64,000 nucleotides of DNA from Opitutia bacterium. Lineage in GTDB: Bacteria > Verrucomicrobiota > Verrucomicrobiae > Opitutales > Opitutaceae. Where the stretch lies: contig CANEVO010000005.1 in assembly GCA_947442255.1 (NCBI GenBank), forward strand, positions 1-64,000, read 5' to 3'. Below, in pieces: positions 16,976 through 23,912 of this stretch; position 1 is the first letter of the stretch; every line of letters starts with the position of its first letter. The notes below the pieces were generated by a model that did not search any database, was not told where the DNA came from, and was given only the letters and a program-made list of their open reading frames with translations. A program made the translations under genes and the position numbers.

Positions 16976-18058
16976 TTGGCTCAAACGAACAGTCTCACCT
17001 CGCCCTTGCCGGTCCTCGTGACGGGCGGCACCGGCTTTCTTGGCCGGCGCCTCGTCGAGCGGCTGCTCGCCGCCGGCCGCAGCGTCACGGCGCTCGGTCG
17101 GACGCCGGCGCCCGACCTAGAGGCACGCGGGGTGCGCTTCATCCGCGCCTCCCTCGATGACGCCACCGCGGTGCGGGCCGCGTGCGCCGGCGCCGCCACG
17201 GTCTTCCACGTCGCCGCGAAGGTCGGAGTCTGGGGCCGCTACGACGATTTTTTCCGAATCAACGTCCTCGGCACACGGGCCGTGCTCGAAGGCTGCCGCA
17301 CCCACGGAGTGAGCCGGCTGGTCTACACCAGCACGCCAAGTGTCGTCTACAACGGCCGCGATCTCGCCGGGGCCGACGAGTCGCGGCCGCTGACGAACGA
17401 CTGCCCGAGCCCGTATCCGCTGACCAAGGCGATCGCCGAGCGGGAGGTACTCGCCGCCAACTGCCCCACCCTCCGCACCGTGGCCCTGCGTCCCCACCTG
17501 ATCTGGGGCGCCGGGGACCCGCACCTCGTGCCCCGCATCCTCGCCCGGGCGCGCGCCGGCCGGCTGCGGATCGTCGGCGGCGGCCGCAACCGCGTCGACA
17601 TGGTCCACGTGGCCAACGCTGTCGACGCCCACCTCCTCGCCGAAGCCGCATTGACGCGGGGTCAGCTCTCCGCTGACACCGCGGCCGGCGGCAATCGCCC
17701 CGACGGGCGGGCGTTTTTCATCACGAACGGCGAGCCCGTCGTACTGTGGGACTGGATCAACGGCCTGCTGCGCGCGCTCGGCGAGCCGCCGGTGACGAAG
17801 CGGATTTCGCTCGGCGCCGCGTTCGCGATCGGGGCGTTCTGCGAGGCGGCGTGGCGCGTGCTACCGCTGCAAGTTGAGCCGCCAATGACGCGTTTTGTCG
17901 CCGCCGAACTCGCGAAGGACCACTGGTTCGACGTCAGCGCCGCCCACCGCGACCTCGGCTACGCGCCGCGCGTGAGCATGGCGGAGGGCATGGTCGAACT
18001 GGTGGCGGCTCTGCGCGAAACGAACCCTGCCCGCGGACGCCAGAGCGGTTTAAGATAA
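16976..18058 (+). CDS. oleD: OleD-like NAD(P)-dependent 2-alkyl-3-oxoalkanoate reductase
   Basis: OleD reduces the beta-keto acid made by OleA before OleC closes the lactone. This is an extended SDR of the 3-beta-HSD type: nucleotide motif VTGGTGFLGRRL near the N-terminus, VFHVAAKVGVWGRYDDF, YTSTPSVVYNG, catalytic YPLTK (Y-x-x-x-K) and LRPHLIWGAGDPHLVPRIL. The last two are strongly OleD-like. The start is uncertain: TTG 16976 is the only upstream option before the Rossmann strand; TTG 17006 is possible. The last four residues (SGLR) and the stop lie inside the left end of the 18044-18180 repeat. Confidence 0.85.
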   Translation: MAQTNSLTSPLPVLVTGGTGFLGRRLVERLLAAGRSVTALGRTPAPDLEARGVRFIRASLDDATAVRAACAGAATVFHVAAKVGVWGRYDDFFRINVLGTRAVLEGCRTHGVSRLVYTSTPSVVYNGRDLAGADESRPLTNDCPSPYPLTKAIAEREVLAANCPTLRTVALRPHLIWGAGDPHLVPRILARARAGRLRIVGGGRNRVDMVHVANAVDAHLLAEAALTRGQLSADTAAGGNRPDGRAFFITNGEPVVLWDWINGLLRALGEPPVTKRISLGAAFAIGAFCEAAWRVLPLQVEPPMTRFVAAELAKDHWFDVSAAHRDLGYAPRVSMAEGMVELVAALRETNPARGRQSGLR

Positions 18059-18180
18059 AATTATAGCCGGTTTGGAACGCAGCACCCAGCCGCCCCGGCG
18101 ACGCAGCCGGGCGTGTTTGTCACGAATCACGTGACAAACGGGATTGAATTTTCTGGCTACAGGAAAAATTAAACCGCGCT
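18044..18180. repeat. MITE-like 137-bp element with terminal inverted repeats, between convergent oleD and RNA methyltransferase
   Basis: Left end AGCGGTTTAA (18044-18053) and right end TTAAACCGCGCT (18169-18180) are inverted, with inner TAGCC/GGCTA pairs. Inside is a near-palindrome, GTTTGTCACG-AATCA-CGTGACAAAC (18115-18139). The oleD stop (18056-18058) lies in the left end, and the minus-strand methyltransferase stop (18181-18179) overlaps the right end. No transposase is encoded. It may also act as a bidirectional terminator. Confidence 0.6.
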
Positions 18181-18982
18181 AGTGGCGCTGCCGCACGGCT
18201 TCGAACAGCGTGATGATCGTCGCCATGGCGACGTTGAGCGAATCGGCCTGGCCCGCCATCGGGATGCGCACGGTGGCGTCGGCATTCTTCAGCCAGAAAT
18301 CGCTCAAGCCGTATTGTTCGCTGCCCATGACGATCGCGAGCGGGCCGCGAAGATCCGCCGCGGTGTAGAGCGTCGGCGCGGCCGGGGTCGTCGCCACCGC
18401 GCGGATCTTCCGCTCCTGCAGCCACGCCCGCACGCGGGCGCTCTCCTCGACGACGAGCGGCACGGAAAAAAGCACGCCGGTCGAGGCGCGCACGACGTTG
18501 GGATTGAAAATATCCGTCACGGGATCGCACACGATCACGGCGTCGCAGCCGGCCGCATCCGCGCTGCGCAGGATGGTGCCGAGATTGCCGGGCTTCTCGA
18601 TGGCCTCGACCACGAGAAGCAAGGGCGCCGCCGGCAGCGTGAGATCGCCGAGCGCTTGTTTCCATTGGGGGGCGACGGCCAGCAGGCCATCGGGCCGTTC
18701 CCGGTAGGCGACTTTGGCAAAAGTCTCCTTGGAAAGCTCGAAGAGCTGCGCACCGGCGGTTCGGGCCGCCTCCAGCAACGCCGGTTCGTTTTCGCCCAGA
18801 AACCAATCGGGCGCAAAATACACCTCCTGCAGCGCCACCTGCTTTTCCAGCGCCCGACGGATTTCCCGGTAGCCTTCGACCAGAAACACGCCCGCTTCGT
18901 CGCGCGGACGCCGGTCGCGCAGCTTCACGAGTTGCTTCACGCGGGGGTTTTGGAGGCTGGAGATTTTTTCGGGGAGACCCAC
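18179..18982 (-). CDS. SpoU/TrmH-family RNA 2'-O-methyltransferase, 267 aa
   Basis: SpoU enzymes methylate the ribose 2'-OH of rRNA or tRNA through a trefoil-knot fold. All three signature motifs are present: motif 1 KPGNLGTILRSADAAG, motif 2 IVMGSEQYGLSD, motif 3 IPMAGQADSLNVAMATIITL. The N-terminal substrate-binding domain (ISSLQNPRVKQLVKLRDRR) resembles RlmB/TsnR-type 23S rRNA enzymes. No ATG is available; the likely start is GTG 18982, just outside the CCGTGT-type repeat, with earlier GTG codons inside that repeat. The target nucleotide is unknown. The stop coincides with a repeat end. Confidence 0.87.
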   Translation of the reverse strand: MGLPEKISSLQNPRVKQLVKLRDRRPRDEAGVFLVEGYREIRRALEKQVALQEVYFAPDWFLGENEPALLEAARTAGAQLFELSKETFAKVAYRERPDGLLAVAPQWKQALGDLTLPAAPLLLVVEAIEKPGNLGTILRSADAAGCDAVIVCDPVTDIFNPNVVRASTGVLFSVPLVVEESARVRAWLQERKIRAVATTPAAPTLYTAADLRGPLAIVMGSEQYGLSDFWLKNADATVRIPMAGQADSLNVAMATIITLFEAVRQRH

Positions 18983-18983
18983 A

Positions 18984-19072
18984 GGCCACACGGAACACAC
19001 GGAAAACGGCCAAAAGACAAAATCCTTTTCCTCGCCGCCGCCATTTCCGTGTATTCCGTGTGTGCCGTGGCC
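18984..19072. repeat. Imperfect inverted repeat of ACGGAACAC-type units in a divergent promoter region
   Basis: The left arm carries CACACGGAACACACGGAAAA and the right arm, read in reverse complement, carries CACACGGAATACACGGAAAT; each is built of a 9-10 bp unit. The arms are separated by about 30 bases containing AAAAGACAAAATCC. The element fills the whole gap between two divergent RNA methyltransferase genes. The GTG codons available as starts for the plus-strand gene (19049, 19058, 19067) are part of it. Confidence 0.65.
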
Positions 19073-20422
19073 AAAAAGAAAACATTCAACGACCTGCCCT
19101 TCGCCTACCATCAGGAGATCGAGCTGGAGATCGCCACGCTCACGAATCTCGGTCTGGGGCTCGGCCGGGTCGCGCTGCCGGGAGAGAACGAGGCGGAGCC
19201 CGGCCTCCGCAGCCCCGGCGGAGGCGGCTGGGTCGTCATGGTGCCGTTCACGCTGCCCGGCGAGCGGGTGCGCGTCCGCGTGTATCGGAACCACAAAAAT
19301 TTCTCCGAAGCCGATCTGGTGACCGTGCTGACGCCCTCGGCCGATCGGGTGAGCCCGACGTGCCCGTTGTTCGGCCGCTGCGGGGGCTGCCAATACCAGC
19401 ATCTGACCTACGCCGGCCAGCTGGCCTGGAAACAACGCCAGGTTGCCGAGCTGCTAAAGCACATGGCCGGGATCGAATTCCCCGTGGCGCCGGTCATCCC
19501 CTCGCCCCGCGAACTCGGCTATCGCTCCAAGATCACGCCGCACTTCAACGCCCCGGCCCCGCGGTTTCGCCGATCCACGCCAACGCCCGCCGCGGGCGAG
19601 CCGGTTTCGACCGTCCCACCACCGGTCTCAGTTGAGACCGCCCCACCCCTCGCCATCGGGTTTTTGCGGCAGGGCACGCGCTTCGACATCGTGGACGTCC
19701 CCCACTGTCCGATTGCCACGGATGCCATCAACGCCCGCCTCGGCGCGGTGCGCGACTCGGTCCAGGCGCGGGCCGAAACCTACACCCGCGGCGCCACGCT
19801 TCTCCTGCGGGAGGCGAGCGGCGAAGTGACGACCGACTTCGACGCCATCGTCACGGAGACGGTGGGCGACTTGAAGCTGCGCTTCCTCGCCCGCGATTTT
19901 TTTCAGAACAACCCGTTCATCCTGCCGGCGTTCACGCACCACGTGCGGGACCAGGCGGCCGCGAGCGGCGCGCGCTTCCTGGTCGACGCGTACTGCGGGA
20001 GCGGCCTGTTCGCGCTGACCGCCGCGCCCGCGTTCGAGCAGGTGGCGGGCGTCGAGATCAGCGAAAGCAGCATTCGCTTCGCCCGCGAAAACGCCGTGGC
20101 CAACGGCCTGGCGAACGTTACGTTTCGCGCCGGCGACGCCGGCGCGATCTTTGCGAGGCTGACCTTTCCCGCGGCGGAGACCGCGGTGATCATCGATCCG
20201 CCGCGCAAGGGCTGCGACGAAAGTTTTCTCCAGCAGCTCTGCGCCTATGGCCCGCGCGCGGTGGTCTACGTGTCGTGCGATCCAGCAACGCAAATGCGCG
20301 ACCTGAAGCATTTCCTCGCCGCCGGCTACACGCTGACGGCTGCTCAGCCGTTCGATCTTTTTCCGCAAACCCGCCATCTGGAGTGCGTGCTCACGCTGGT
20401 GAAAGCTCCAGCCAACGCGTAA
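19067..20422 (+). CDS. RlmD/TrmA-family RNA (uracil-5-)-methyltransferase with Fe-S motif, 451 aa
   Basis: This family makes 5-methyluridine in 23S rRNA or tRNA. It has an N-terminal TRAM-like domain and the [4Fe-4S] motif CPLFGRCGGCQYQHLTY. SAM-fold segments are FLVDAYCGSGLFAL, VAGVEISESSIRFARENA and AVIIDPPRKGCDESFL, and the catalytic Cys lies in VYVSCDPATQMRDLKHF. A Pro/Thr-rich insertion (about 168-195) is encoded by a repeat-like stretch at 19603-19640. The start is GTG (19067, 19058 or 19049), all within the upstream repeat. The exact target (U747, U1939 or other) cannot be assigned. Confidence 0.88.
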   Translation: MAKKKTFNDLPFAYHQEIELEIATLTNLGLGLGRVALPGENEAEPGLRSPGGGGWVVMVPFTLPGERVRVRVYRNHKNFSEADLVTVLTPSADRVSPTCPLFGRCGGCQYQHLTYAGQLAWKQRQVAELLKHMAGIEFPVAPVIPSPRELGYRSKITPHFNAPAPRFRRSTPTPAAGEPVSTVPPPVSVETAPPLAIGFLRQGTRFDIVDVPHCPIATDAINARLGAVRDSVQARAETYTRGATLLLREASGEVTTDFDAIVTETVGDLKLRFLARDFFQNNPFILPAFTHHVRDQAAASGARFLVDAYCGSGLFALTAAPAFEQVAGVEISESSIRFARENAVANGLANVTFRAGDAGAIFARLTFPAAETAVIIDPPRKGCDESFLQQLCAYGPRAVVYVSCDPATQMRDLKHFLAAGYTLTAAQPFDLFPQTRHLECVLTLVKAPANA

Positions 20423-20511
20423 CGCCCGACCACCTGCCGGCCGGTACGGGTCGCGCATCGCCGCCAAAAGGATCTTTCGCCGCGCCGCCGGAAACGCCAA
20501 CGTCCCCCTGC

Positions 20512-21270
20512 ATGCAGCTCAACCTCACCGGACAAACGGTCGCCGTCTTTGGTTCCTCGAACGGCATCGGGCGCGCCATCGCCGAGGGGTTTGTCGCCGA
20601 GGGCTGCCACGTGCGCGGGTTCGACCTCACCGCCCGGGAGGGACTCGACACCATGGCGGGCGACGTGACGTCGTTCGATCAGGTGCGGGCATTTGCCGCG
20701 ACGTTCGAGGCCATCGATCACGTCGTGTTCTCGGTGGGCGCGGGCTCGGGAAAATTCGGCTTTCCGTTCTGGAATCTCGATCCGGGCGACTGGGCGCGCG
20801 TGCTGGAGATCAATCTCATCGGCGCCGTGAACGTCGCGCATGCATTCGCGCCCAAGCTGCTCGCCCGCGGGGGCGGCTCGGTCCTGGTGCTGACCTCCGT
20901 CGCGGGCCAGATCGGCTCGCAGTCCGATCCGCCCTACAGCGCGGCGAAGGCCGGCCTGATCAATTTCATGCAGTGCGCGGCGAAGGATTTCGCGCCCCAC
21001 CGCGTGCGGGTGAATGCACTCTCGCCCGGCATGGTGCAGACCGCGCTCAACGAATCCGTCTGGGCCGCCGGTCAGCGCCTGTTGCCGGAGGCGCAGCGGC
21101 AGAACTACGCGACGTGGGCGGAGGCGAAAATCCGTGCCATCTCGCCGCTCGGCCGGTGGCAAACGCCCGCGGAGTACGCGGCGATGGCGGTCTTCCTCGC
21201 GTCCGAGCACGCGAAGAACATCACCGGCCAGACGCTCAACATCGACGGCGGCCAGGTCATGCACGCCTGA
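20512..21270 (+). CDS. Short-chain dehydrogenase/reductase, 252 aa
   Basis: Classical SDR: cofactor motif AVFGSSNGIGRAIAEGF (G-x-x-x-G-x-G), NLIGAVNVAHAF, catalytic Ser in LTSVAGQIG and the YSAAK active-site Tyr/Lys, then NALSPGMVQT and the C-terminal NITGQTLNIDGGQVMHA. Asp in FDLTARE after strand 2 hints at NAD(H) preference (inference). It is followed 139 bases downstream by a DenD-like dehydrogenase on the same strand, which may point to sugar-acid metabolism. ATG 20512 gives the normal family start. Confidence 0.88.
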   Translation: MQLNLTGQTVAVFGSSNGIGRAIAEGFVAEGCHVRGFDLTAREGLDTMAGDVTSFDQVRAFAATFEAIDHVVFSVGAGSGKFGFPFWNLDPGDWARVLEINLIGAVNVAHAFAPKLLARGGGSVLVLTSVAGQIGSQSDPPYSAAKAGLINFMQCAAKDFAPHRVRVNALSPGMVQTALNESVWAAGQRLLPEAQRQNYATWAEAKIRAISPLGRWQTPAEYAAMAVFLASEHAKNITGQTLNIDGGQVMHA

Positions 21271-21291
21271 GCCGGAACGACCGAGAAGGTG

Positions 21292-21367
21292 GAAATCAGG
21301 AAATCATGAACAAGCCGTGCAAGCGGGCTCTTGGGCGATCAATTTCTTTTCCTGATTTCCTGATTTC
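21292..21367. repeat. Inverted repeat of GAAATCAG units
   Basis: GAAATCAGGAAAT (21292-21304) and its exact reverse complement ATTTCCTGATTTC (21355-21367) flank 50 bases. Each arm contains about two 8-base units. It lies in the SDR-to-denD spacer. Confidence 0.6.
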
Positions 21368-21409
21368 GACACTGGCTCATCCTGGTTCGCGGCCCTCTTT
21401 CTTCATCCC

Positions 21410-22405
21410 ATGAAAGTCATCATCACCGGCGGCGGCGGCTTCCTCGGCTCGCAGCTCTGTCAGAAATTGCTGCAACGCGGCGACCTCACCGGACCCTCGG
21501 GCGCGCCCGAAAAGATCCGCGAGATCGTGCTGCTCGACGCGTTTTTCCACCGGCCGGCCGAAGACGCGCGGGTGCGGCAGGTCAAGGGCGACATCAGCGA
21601 CCGTGCGACCGTCTTCGCTGCCATCGGCACCAACGCGGCCACGGCGATCTTTCACCTCGCCTCGATGGTCAGCGGTGAGTGCGAAGAGCGCTTCGACGAC
21701 GCCCTGCGCGTGAATCTCGACGGCGGGCGCAACGTCTTCGAGGCGGCCCGCGCCGCCGCCGGCCGGCCCCGGGTCGTCTTCGCGAGCAGCATCGCCTGCT
21801 ACGGCGGCGAGGCGATGGCGGATCCGAACACCGACCTGACCAAGCTCACGCCGCGCACCACGTACGGCATGACGAAGGCCATCTGCGAATTGCTGATCAA
21901 CGATCACTCGCGCAAGGGCCACTTCGACGGCCGCTCGGCGCGCCTGCCCACGGTCATCGTGCGCCCCGGCAAGCCGAATGCCGCCGCGTCGAGCTGGGCG
22001 AGCGGGATGTTTCGCGAACCGTTGGCCGGCGAAGCGTGCCTGCTGCCGGTACATCGCGACCAATCCCACCCCATGACGGGCTACCGGACCGTAATCGATT
22101 CGTTCGTCGCGCTCCATGAGGTGCCGGAGAGCAGCCTCGGCGGGGATCGCGCCTATGTTTTGCCGGCCCATCGCGTGACGCCGAACCTCGCGGCCGCGGT
22201 CATCCGGCAGGTCGCGGACGAACGCGGCCTGAAAATCGGGGCGATCGTCGATGCCCCCGATGCACGCATCCAGGGCATCGTGAGCAACTGGCCGGTCAGC
22301 GTGGATGGCGCCCGCGCCGTGGCGCTGGGATTGCCGCAGCCGCCGGCGCTCAAGGTCATCGTCGAGCAGTACCTCGCCGATTTCGGGCCCGCGGTGCGCC
22401 GGTAG
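21410..22405 (+). CDS. denD: DenD-like NAD-dependent epimerase/dehydratase-family protein (D-erythronate dehydrogenase type)
   Basis: Extended SDR with MKVIITGGGGFLGSQLCQ at the N-terminus, FHLASMVSGECEERFDDALR, FASSIACYGG, catalytic YGMTK and VRPGKPNAAASSWASGMFRE. The GECE-D-x-x-x-x-N and RPGKPN-AS segments are those I know from DenD, which oxidises D-erythronate in a four-carbon acid-sugar pathway with denA/denB or related aldolases. Those partners are not adjacent here, so the substrate is inferred from family resemblance only. 331 aa is normal length; ATG 21410 is clear. Confidence 0.78.
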   Translation: MKVIITGGGGFLGSQLCQKLLQRGDLTGPSGAPEKIREIVLLDAFFHRPAEDARVRQVKGDISDRATVFAAIGTNAATAIFHLASMVSGECEERFDDALRVNLDGGRNVFEAARAAAGRPRVVFASSIACYGGEAMADPNTDLTKLTPRTTYGMTKAICELLINDHSRKGHFDGRSARLPTVIVRPGKPNAAASSWASGMFREPLAGEACLLPVHRDQSHPMTGYRTVIDSFVALHEVPESSLGGDRAYVLPAHRVTPNLAAAVIRQVADERGLKIGAIVDAPDARIQGIVSNWPVSVDGARAVALGLPQPPALKVIVEQYLADFGPAVRR

Positions 22406-22508
22406 GCAACGGGCAACCGAGCCAGTCCGGTGGCCCGCGCGTTGTCCGGGCCAAAGATACGCCCACTCACACTTCTTTTATTTCGAAACCGTCCTAAGCT
22501 CCGAAGCG

Positions 22509-22922
22509 ATGAATGGCAAAAATCCGCTCGCCGTGCTGCTCGCCACCCTGTGGCTGACCGGTGCCGGCTGCGCCACCAAACTCCCGGAACTCAAGGCCAC
22601 CCGCACGATCCCGGTCGAGCTGGACACAGCAAAGAAATTCACGGCCGTAACGGCCCAAGTCGCCACGGAGTTGAAGCTGGAACTCCCGCCGGTGAAGGTC
22701 GCGGGTTTTCGCTGGCAGGTCTTCGCCCAGGACACCCACTTCCTCAAACAGACCAGCGAAGTCACCCCGACCCCTGGCGTGCCCGGAGGCTCATCGGTCA
22801 GTTTTCTCGTGATCAACCTCGCCCAGCGTCCGACGAAAATCCGTTTCCTGCTGATCAAAGAAGCGAACGCGAAGGAAAACAGTCCCGTCGATGTCCACGA
22901 CGTGATCGTGACCATCGATTAA
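22509..22922 (+). CDS. Predicted lipoprotein, 137 aa, possibly chagasin-like
   Basis: Signal LLATLWLTGAGC gives a lipobox with C20 as the anchored residue. The mature domain is a small beta-rich protein with LELPPVKVAGFRWQV and a later TPGVPGGSSVSFLVIN strand. The G-[FY]-x-W and G-x-P-G-x-x-x-F positions resemble the I42 chagasin family of cysteine-protease inhibitors, but the similarity is by eye only. ATG 22509 is preceded by CCGAAGCG. It ends in a hairpin terminator facing the next gene. Confidence 0.6.
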   Translation: MNGKNPLAVLLATLWLTGAGCATKLPELKATRTIPVELDTAKKFTAVTAQVATELKLELPPVKVAGFRWQVFAQDTHFLKQTSEVTPTPGVPGGSSVSFLVINLAQRPTKIRFLLIKEANAKENSPVDVHDVIVTID

Positions 22923-22931
22923 CGCTGGCGT

Positions 22932-22958
22932 TCGCCGCTGCACCCTCCTGAGCGGCGA
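22932..22958. terminator. Hairpin between convergent genes
   Basis: TCGCCGCT (22932-22939) pairs with AGCGGCGA (22951-22958) around an 11-base loop. It lies between the lipoprotein stop and the convergent small gene. The AGTCAAATTA tail is a weak T/A tract, so a bidirectional terminator is likely but not certain. Confidence 0.5.
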
Positions 22959-22967
22959 GGAGTCAAA

Positions 22968-23288
22968 TTAGACCGCGGCCCATCCCCCGACGCCGACGAC
23001 CTCCTCCACCTCGGCCGTCTCGTCCGGCAACTCGTTCAACGGCGCGAAGCGTTCCGACGAAAAACCGAGTTCCTGCTCACCTTGGTGAAAAGGGTCGGGC
23101 GGGTTTTTCAGCTCGTTCAGCAACAGACCGACGGTCGCGGTGTCGCCGCCCTTCACGATTTTCTCCCGGCCGAGAAACACCTCCCGCACCGTGTAAACGG
23201 TGTCCTTCACCGGCAGCTGCTTGTAGAGCGCGCGGATCGTGAGCGTGAACGTATCGTTGATGCAGACGACTTTCTGACCTTTGAGCAT
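22968..23288 (-). CDS. Conserved-looking hypothetical protein, 106 aa
   Basis: The protein starts MLKGQKVVCINDTF and continues with LPVKDTVYTVREV, then FAPLNELPDE near the end. The pattern (GQKVVCIDD, VK-x-x-x-YTVR, RF-x-PL-x-E) is one I have seen in many small uncharacterised bacterial proteins. It has no signal peptide or helix-turn-helix. The acidic, Val/Gly-rich tail (AEVEEVVGVGGWAAV) ends it. Function unknown. Confidence 0.55.
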   Translation of the reverse strand: MLKGQKVVCINDTFTLTIRALYKQLPVKDTVYTVREVFLGREKIVKGGDTATVGLLLNELKNPPDPFHQGEQELGFSSERFAPLNELPDETAEVEEVVGVGGWAAV

Positions 23289-23383
23289 GGCGAGGCGTAA
23301 AATGTGGAACCAGGAAGATCCGGAAGCAAACCCGGATCAAACGCCCGGAGGTCGCGCGCAGCTCTCAATCCTGGCGCGACGCT

Positions 23384-23884
23384 TTACTCAATTCTGCCCT
23401 CATCGAAATCCATCAGGTCGGGCACGCTCTTGATATCGTCGGCGCGATCGGCGCAGCCCATGGCGGTGAGCGCCTCCTTGATGAATTCGCGCCCCGCCGG
23501 GCTCATGCCCATCTGCACGTAGCGGCGATTCCACGCCCCGGCGCGAACCTCCGCCGGCAGGAGCTGCTTCAGCTTTACCTCGATTTCGTCGTCGGAGGCC
23601 GACTCGAATACGATTTTCTCCACGTCGGCCGGGTCGATGCCCAGGTGCTGCGACAAAAACCGGTCGCAGCCGCGCTTGTAATTCTTCGCGTAGCTCGGCG
23701 GCAATGCCCCATGGGCCTTCACATACTGGCACTTCGCGAGAAATCGCGGCAGGTGCAGCAGCCTGGTGCCCGGGTGGGGCACGTAGGCCGACGGCAGCGA
23801 GGTCAGCACGTCGCCACTGGAGCCGGGAATCGGTTTGGAGGGCATGGGCGGACGCGATTCCGGCGGAATTTCCTCGGACGACAA
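23384..23884 (-). CDS. DUF5069-family protein, 166 aa
   Basis: The central segment (HPGTRLLHLPRFLAKCQYVK, then GCDRFLSQHLGIDPADVEKI and AWNRRYVQMGMSPAGREFIK) has the layout of DUF5069 proteins. These are common in Verrucomicrobiota and have no known function. It has no signal peptide or membrane helix. The start at 23884 or at Met 23845 (MPSKPIP) is possible. It lies 28 bases after the gltD stop, on the same strand, so it may be a distal member of the glt transcript. Confidence 0.7.
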   Translation of the reverse strand: MSSEEIPPESRPPMPSKPIPGSSGDVLTSLPSAYVPHPGTRLLHLPRFLAKCQYVKAHGALPPSYAKNYKRGCDRFLSQHLGIDPADVEKIVFESASDDEIEVKLKQLLPAEVRAGAWNRRYVQMGMSPAGREFIKEALTAMGCADRADDIKSVPDLMDFDEGRIE

Positions 23885-23912
23885 CCCTCAAACCAAAACC
23901 AAGCCGCCGCGC

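Noticed and set aside
17598..17612. CACGTGG in oleD as a second parS
   Set aside because: The flanks GGTCCACGTGGCCA deviate at several positions from the TGTTNCACGTGNAACA consensus.
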